From positions 6,758,001-6,822,000 of the forward strand of contig JAKSXM010000132.1 in NCBI GenBank assembly GCA_022575985.1: a stretch of DNA of 64,000 nt. The letters run 5' to 3'. Positions 57,893 through 64,000 of the stretch are shown here, one piece after another. The position numbers were made by a program, and so were the translations under genes. The first letter of the stretch is position 1. Every line of letters starts with the position of its first letter. The notes beneath the pieces are model-generated. The model saw nothing but the letters and a program-made list of their open reading frames with translations, searched no databases and was not told the origin of the DNA. This stretch comes from Anagrus nilaparvatae (lineage: Eukaryota; Arthropoda; Insecta; Hymenoptera; Mymaridae).

Positions 57893-59415
57893 TGTTACGA
57901 GCCAAATGCTGGTTAAATTTAGACCCGTAATTTGGATATTTAATATAAAAATTATGCCGAAAATTTGTAAGTGAAAATTCTACCGTACAGGCGGAGAGAG
58001 ATACGGGTTTGGGTTCCTACATCCGAAGCAGCATACACAAAGCGAACACTCACGTGGCTCTTTAAAAATTTTTATGTGATTTTTTTTTTTTTTTTATTTT
58101 AAAAGAATAATTCATGCATGGAAAAAATTTTAATAGAGAGAGAAAACGTAACGTGTGTCCTTTTCCTCTGCCCGAAGCAGTGTGTACAATAACAACACTC
58201 ACGTGGTTCTTTTAAAATTTTGAGTATTTACGTTTTATTCAAAAAAAAAAAAAGGATGAATGATTTTTAAAAAAAATTATGAATTAGATTTTAAATTTAA
58301 TAAGACCTTTTTAGACCAGCTTTTGTGCCCAAAGCTAGGTCGTGGAGAATTCAAGTCCTTCGAACTGAAATAAAAAAATGAATCTTGGAGTCTAAGAAAT
58401 TTTGAAGAGAATAATAATTTATTTATTAAATTTTCACTTACTTTTTTTTTATATTTATTTTTTTCTTTAGATAATGAAGCTTGTACAGCAATAACTTAAT
58501 AATGACAAGGAATATATTTTTAAAGGTCGAGATATCAAAAAATAAAAGACTTTTGTAGTGTATGAGAGTCGTCGACAAATGTATTAATAAAAAATTATTA
58601 AAAATGTTTGAACAAAAAGGAAGTGAAAAAATAAATAAATAAATACTTGGTGCTTTTATTTAAAAAAAAGCTATACTCACTACAAAAGATTTAGATACAA
58701 TTTTTGAAAATATTTTTATAATTCAATTAAATGAGTACAAACAATAACACCAAAAGTACAAATATAAAAAAAAACTTATGAGTACTGTGATCACGAGGTG
58801 AGAGTAGAGTAAAAATTTCAACTATTCGAAAACGTGAATGAAAACAGAATGAACGAGTCACCTGCCTTCATTCATGTTTTCGGTTCGTTGCCCTCTCCAA
58901 TTTTTCTAGGCCCATACGTAGGTCAATGTCCATTTTCGTAGGGGTCCTACTGGCCTACGCGCAGGAAGAAATGTGTGCGCCTATTTTTGATTTCTGAAAC
59001 GGAAGGTGGAGATGCATTCATTTTAGAATTTTTGAGTTTTAATTACTCCTAATTGATGCATTTCCGTCCTCCCTTTAAGAAATTGCGTGTACAAAAAAAT
59101 ACATATGCATCGCACGTCAACGTCGCATTGAAAATGTGTGTTTCAATTCCTATTGATATCTTATACTTAAAAATTTTTTGAATTTTTATTTGAAAAAATT
59201 TTTTTTTTTTTAAAGAAATTTTTAATTATTATATATAATTTAAAAATTAATTAATTAATTTATTTATTTATTTTAAATATAATATTTATTTATTTATTTA
59301 ACATTTTAATTATTTAATTATTATATTAATATAAATCGATGACGTCGACAAGCCTGGGTAATAGGAAAACGGGAAAAAAATATGGAAAGCCCAAAAATGC
59401 ATTTCTACCATCACA
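57893..59415 (+). mobile_element. Solo LTR, copy B of the ~1.5-kb LTR family
   Basis: The LTR starts TGTTACGAGCCAAATGCTGG and ends TACCATCACA, with a perfect 4-bp duplication CGTG on both sides (57889-57892, 59416-59419). It contains two AACACTCACGTGG sections (about 58045 and 58193), GCTTTTGTGCCCAAAGCTAG, GGAAGGTGGAGATGCATTCA and GACGTCGACAAGCCTGGG, all collinear with copy A. TG...CA ends and the 4-bp duplication fit a gypsy-type solo LTR left by recombination between two LTRs. Confidence 0.8.
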
Positions 59416-59419
59416 CGTG

Positions 59420-60124
59420 CTTCCATAATATATTAATAAAGCAGTCACCTTGTAACAAATAATAAATTAATATTAAAAATATTTATTTTCACTTTCACGA
59501 AATCACTGAGTTTACGTAAAACTTAATTAAGCCAAAATACTAACAAACCAAATGAAAATTCTAATTAGCAACGAGACGTGTACGTCTATGCTCTCTTTTT
59601 TGAAAATACAATTTACTACATAAATATTTCAATTAAAATATAAAAGTAAAATTTAATTTTTAATATCTGAAGATTAATAATTACTAAATTTTATTTTGCA
59701 AGAATATCGTATTTTAAAGGTAAGGCTTTTAAGTTTTAATGTGGTTATTAGAACTTTCAGTTTATAGAGAAAATATGAAATTACCTTTTTAATGGTACAA
59801 ATGATATATCACGAAATGAGACATGTATAAATGCAGTATCTTTAAAAAAAATTGCTTAGTAAGATTATATTAATATATTAATTATAAAAATTATGTATCC
59901 ATTTTTTTTTTGTAAATGAAAACATTCTTTTTTTAAAAAATAACGTCCTCCTACAACTGAGTCTGATACTAAATGCTTGATGCATAAACAAGAAAAATAG
60001 AGTCTGATCTTAAAAAAGTAATAGATAAACAGTCGACAAAAAGAATTCGATCGCTTTACTCTGGGAAAAATTTTCCAGATTCGAGGCAGTTTGCTGAAAA
60101 TCCTGCTGAGAACAACTAAAAGGG
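59420..60124. other. AT-rich intergenic DNA
   Basis: No clear features. The stretch from about 59920 grows richer in GC and may already hold the decayed start of the LINE ORF1. Confidence 0.35.
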
Positions 60125-61537
60125 AGTAAGTGAACATCAGAATGAAAAGACGACTATACCTCTAAAAAAACTAGAGGTCTAATTAGAGAAATTGAAAGAG
60201 GCAGAAAACAAAATGTGGCTAAAGCAGGAGAAGCATCAGCAGAAGAAATATAATAGGCAGCTTCTGCTGCAGCAAAGAAGAGCGCAGAGTCAGCAACGCA
60301 AAGATAAATAGCAGCCTAAGCCAAAGCCTCAGACACAGGAAAGAAATAATGACGGGCAGCCGACAGATCCTAATACTGGGAAAAAAGGCATGTTAACAAG
60401 GTGGAAAAGAAAAGGCGCAAGAAGAAAAGATCGACAGCAGCCAAATTAATACAAACAGCGCCACAGGAGATGCAAACTGGCCAAGTTGATAAAACTAAAA
60501 TGTCTAGCCAGCATATGGGACAGCAACAGCTATAGAGTCAGCAGAAAAAACCCCCAGAGCAATGGGAAGTTAAACAAAAGCAAAGAAAAAAAAGAAGACG
60601 AATGGTAGGCTGAAAAACCCAAAGCAGAGAAAACGAGGAAAAGCTCCTTGAACTAAAGAGAGTCGGTTATGGGCCCTGAGTCAAATGTTCGTCACTTTAT
60701 CCCCACTCTGAAACTCGAAATCCAAGACCTGCATCAGGTCACGAAAAAACAGAGATTCAGGAGGCTGTCGCCAAGGGGATAGGCGTTGATAATGGAAATC
60801 TACACTGAGTCTCCATTTACAAAACTAAGGGAATGACAAGCCGGATGGCAGTGATAGACCTATTCGTAGGTATATTAGGCAAAAGCTTTACGCCTGGTTA
60901 AAAAGAGTAAAATCTAAATTGGCTGTGCATTACGCAGAGTGCGCCTCCGTGCGAAGGTAAGGCACTGTTACAAGTGTCTGGGCTATGATTATTTTGACGT
61001 AAGGCCCAAGTACAGACAAAAGTCTCTTTGGGATTATGGTGTTCAGTATGATTTGCTTGTATTTTACACTTTGAAAATAAATAAACTATAAACTATGGGC
61101 AAAGCCAATAAGCCTGTATAGATCCGGACAGGAACAAAGTGTGGCTTAAACGCGGCAAGGAAGGCCACAAAAGGACAGAGTGACGGAAGAAAAAACCTGA
61201 GTGCTCCTTTTGGAATACCAGAAAGAAGTACTCTACGGAGCACTATCCTGGAGAGGGAACTGTCCCAGTTACCGGGAGGCTCTGACTTTGACGAGAAGCA
61301 GGTGTCAACGGAAATGATTCAGTTTCTCCAAGGGAACAAGAACCAAGCCCGGGAAGCTGGTGCAATGTTAGAACAGATTGTCCGTGAAAAAGATTCAAAC
61401 ATTCTCTTACTAAGCGAACAATCTTACAACATAACCAACAAGTACTGGTTTACTGATGATATACTGCTACTGCGCCATATGGCTTCGAGGCAGAGTTCAA
61501 ACAACCGTGAGTTAAACAAGGAAAGGTATTTGCCACG
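60125..61537 (+). pseudogene. R1-like LINE fragment: end of ORF1 and start of ORF2
   Basis: GC-richer sequence with a lysine/glutamine/alanine-rich decayed gag-like region (about 60180-60640). A zinc-knuckle remnant follows near 60950-60990 (RHCYKCLGYD-like), interrupted by about 100 bp of AT-rich sequence near 60990-61085. ORF2 begins with a recognisable endonuclease start at 61302-61537: EMIQFLQGNKNQAREAGAML, EQIVREKDSNILLLSEQSYN and ITNKYWFTDD. In intact R1-type elements this endonuclease nicks the target. Many stops occur in ORF1. The fragment is cut at 61537 by the gypsy LTR; any remainder would lie past the window. Confidence 0.7.
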
Positions 61538-61852
61538 TGTTATATACCTATAATACAATATAGTAAATTCTATACATGAATATGAGTATGTGTGTATGTG
61601 GGAAGAGGTGTACGAGAGAAGAGTAGGAGAGGTCTCTTTCTCTTTCGCGTCAAGTCCGCCGAAGCGGTCGGAGCTCTCTTTAAATATATATACGCGAACG
61701 ATGTTTTAATCTTTTATCTTTTATTAATTTAATTATATTTAATTGTTTAATCTTTTTGATCTTATAAATAATAAAGACTTTTTCACCTAAACTATTTTAT
61801 ATTTATTTCAAGTGTGAACCCGTTACATAATCTATAAACTACATACACAACA
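61538..61852 (+). repeat. 5' LTR of the gypsy element
   Basis: Starts TGTTATATACC and ends ACATACACAACA, 315 bp. It includes a pyrimidine-rich GTCTCTTTCTCTTTCGCGTC block, TTTAAATATATATACGCG as a possible TATA box, and AATAATAAAGAC as a possible polyadenylation signal. Confidence 0.8.
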
Positions 61853-61854
61853 GT

Positions 61855-61869
61855 TGGCGACGAGGACGG
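61855..61869 (+). promoter_or_regulatory. Primer-binding site of the gypsy element
   Basis: TGGCGACGAGGACGG, two bases past the LTR, complementary to a tRNA CCA end. The primer tRNA was not identified. Confidence 0.7.
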
Positions 61870-62333
61870 TTCGTATAAAATAGAAAAGTTTAAAGAAAGC
61901 CATTGTGCGTGCACGTGTTTTTCGGAGCCCGCTTCAATACGTTATACAATACAAAATTTTTTAACAAAAAGAAACTTACACGTTAAATTTGGTGTGCTAG
62001 TGATTAAAAAAAATTATATAAAAAATTTTTTTTTATTATTACAAGTTTTATAAGTGAAATTAAAGTTAAACACATTAATACATTTACATATATACACATA
62101 CTACTACATTTACAGTTAAATGGTGGTATTGTGTTCAATGTGTGAGTAACATATTATATTATATACATACAAGTGGGCAATAATACAGTGTTGTCAGCTA
62201 CTATATACATTATTTATTGGTGTGAGTTAGTACAAGAACTTACGCGGTAAAATACATTGCAGTGTTACGCACAATTACATTTTTATTATTTCACTTGTGT
62301 ATAATTAGTCAGTGTACGTACTTTACAAAAAAC

Positions 62334-63986
62334 ATGCCAAAATCAGAAGATGATGAGCCTGCTAATATTCCATCGTTAAATTCGATACAAATTGAACATT
62401 TCGATGCAAATTCGATGACATGGAAACGTTGGCATCAACAATGTGAGGGCGCTTTTACAGTTTTAAAAATTGAAGGCGAAAAGCGTTTGCCGTTATTACT
62501 TCATTACATTGGACAAAAAGTTTTTTCAAAATTGTGCGATTATATGGATGACGTCGATTTATATAAACAGAAGTACAATGATGTTATCAAAAAATTAGAA
62601 GAATTATATAAACCTAAAGTGATTGAAGTCGCAGAATGTTACAAGTTTCATTTCAAAAAGCAGTCTAGAGATGAATCTGTGCAAGATTTTGTGACGTGTT
62701 TAAAAAAATTTGCACAAATTTGTAATTTTGGAGATTTTAAATCAAAAGTTGGTAGAAACCAATTTGTTTACGGTTTAGAAAATCCAGCTACACGTCAATG
62801 TATCCTTGAAACTGATGAATTAACTTTAGATAAAGTATTACAAATTGCAGCAGCGATGGAGTTAAGCAGAAAAGAAAACAAAGAGTTAGAAAATTTCGAA
62901 AATTCAGTAAATGCAATAGGTGAGAATCGAAGAAATTCAAATTCTAGATTCAATACAGCAAATAAATACAGAAAATTCGGAGGCGGAGATTTAAAGAAAC
63001 GGGGCACGAGAAAAGGCGCCAAAAAAGAATCTTATTGTTTTCGATGTGGAGATAAAAATGACGCGGCTACAAGTTGTAAATTAGATCGAAATATTGTCTG
63101 CAAATCCTGCGGGGTAAAAGGGCATATTAAAAAGGTATGTTTCAAATCTAATAATAATAACAATGTGGTCAAGGTCATAGATAGTAGATTAAATTACGAC
63201 GACGTTGCCACATCTTCGATTCAAGACATTTTTATGGTAAATGAGGAGTATAGCCATCGTGATCGTTTAATAGTTGCAATCAAGGTCAATGGAATTTTGG
63301 TAGATTTCAATATGGATACAGGCGCTGGTATTTCTTTGATGTATATAGGTCAGGCGAGAGAGCTGTTCAAGGGTGAAAGTATCTATAGTACTAAATTATC
63401 TTTATTATCTTATTGTAAAAATAATATTCAAGTTCTAGGTTTTTTGTCTCTTAATGTTAATTAAAATAATTTCAATTTAAAATTAAATTTTTATCTGACT
63501 AACGTTAACCGTACACCTCTACTAGGTCTTGAATGGATGCGTCAACTAGGAATGATCGATGATAATAGAAAAGTTGTGTCAGTATCATTTGTAAATAAAT
63601 TGAATGTTTGTACGTCTAATTTTAATTGTGAAGTAGTTATAAATAATTTATTTAAAAAATATCCTAATATTATTAAAAATGATATGAGTGCAATAAAAAA
63701 TTTTAAGGCAAAACTAACCTTGAAAGAGAATGCAATTCCTATTTTCTTTAAGGCTCGTAGAGTTCCTTTTAAATTAATACCCCTAGTTGATAACGAGTTA
63801 CAAATGCTTGAGTCAAAAAATGTAATGGAAAAAATTGATACCTCAGATTACGCGACGCCTATTGTACCCATTTTGAAAAATAATAATACAGTCCGAGTAT
63901 GCGGAGATTTTAGCATTACAATAAATTCGCGGGTACTGTTGGTGGCCCAATATGAGTTTAGATATCGAAAGATTAGTAAAAAATTG
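62334..63986 (+). pseudogene. gypsy gag-pol, one internal stop and an RT-integrase deletion
   Basis: The start is ATG 62334 (MPKSEDDEPANIPS); the open frame reaches further upstream but without an ATG. Gag follows with SMTWKRWHQQCEGAFTVLKI, LLLHYIGQKVFSKLCD and QFVYGLENPATRQCILETDE. Two zinc knuckles come next: CFRCGDKNDAATSC, where the usual His is Asn, and CKSCGVKGHIKKVC, which is complete. Protease is shown by VDFNMDTGAGISLM with the DTGA active site. TAA at 63462-63464 breaks the frame, which continues in phase with PLLGLEWMRQLGMIDD and the RT start (FKARRVPFKL, VRVCGDFSITIN). Near 63926 RT changes to a shifted frame reading CWWPNMSLDIERLVKNCEKC, the zinc-binding region of integrase. The RT catalytic core and RNase H are therefore deleted. 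Confidence 0.87.
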
Positions 63987-64000
63987 TGAAAAATGTAATC

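Larger units (their letters stand above)
61538..64000 (+). mobile_element. Ty3/gypsy LTR retrotransposon, 5' part (runs off the window)
   Basis: In order: 5' LTR (61538-61852), primer-binding site (61855 on), untranslated leader, gag and protease, the start of RT, then a deletion joining RT to integrase. The 3' LTR is not in the window. CACG (61534-61537) would be the left half of the target duplication. Gag type and PBS resemble the insect gypsy group whose proteins are often annotated K02A2.6-like (from memory). The copy is disabled by one stop and the internal deletion. Confidence 0.88.

Noticed and set aside
50603..59415. Copies A and B as the two LTRs of one retrotransposon
   Set aside because: Each has its own target-site flanks, they are strongly diverged, and the DNA between them holds LINE and piggyBac fragments with no gag-pol of one element.

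Overview
This window is AT-rich eukaryotic DNA, almost certainly from an arthropod and most likely an insect. The evidence is one intron-containing insect-type carboxylesterase gene and many insect-type transposable elements (BEL/Pao, Ty3/gypsy, R1-like and jockey-like LINEs, hAT, piggyBac, TA-flanked MITEs). The low GC and short TTAGG runs would fit a hymenopteran, but that is inference only. Nothing points to a prokaryote, a plasmid or a viral genome.

Layout. 1-4720: AT-rich DNA with an inverted array of ~145-bp satellite monomers, split by an unidentified ~740-bp segment, a ~310-bp direct repeat and a 789-bp long-TIR MITE. 9261-9989: a nearly complete fold-back element. 13287-13713 and 24081-24348: two CACTG-type MITEs. 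14757-20310: a nested stack in which a dead plus-strand LINE was split by an internally deleted BEL/Pao LTR element (perfect 5-bp TSD, near-identical LTRs) and by a 5'-truncated minus-strand LINE (8-bp TSD). 20313-22352: tandem repeats and a 19-bp minisatellite. 26545-28976: the only complete host gene recognised, a six-exon minus-strand secreted carboxylesterase of 550 residues. 34371-35955, 38984-39794 and 41370-44101: large fold-back or TIR elements; the last carries GCTAGCGG-type minisatellites at its tips and a hAT-like MITE in one arm. 36062-37282: a deleted hAT transposon with its TSD intact. 48700-53512: tandem repeats, two pieces of a dead R1-like LINE and a solo LTR. 55947-57015: a piggyBac transposase pseudogene. 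57893-59415: a second solo LTR of the same family. 60125-61537: an R1-like LINE fragment cut by a gypsy element whose 5' LTR, gag and damaged, deleted pol run to the window edge.

Apart from the esterase, all recognised coding sequence is transposon-derived and mostly broken. I found no convincing new multi-gene system. The features most worth a second look are the altered catalytic motifs of the esterase, the internally deleted LTR elements, the very large fold-back elements with minisatellite tips, and the TIR element carrying a CXC-type cysteine-rich coding remnant. Exon boundaries, TSDs and element ends were read by eye; no alignment or database search was run.
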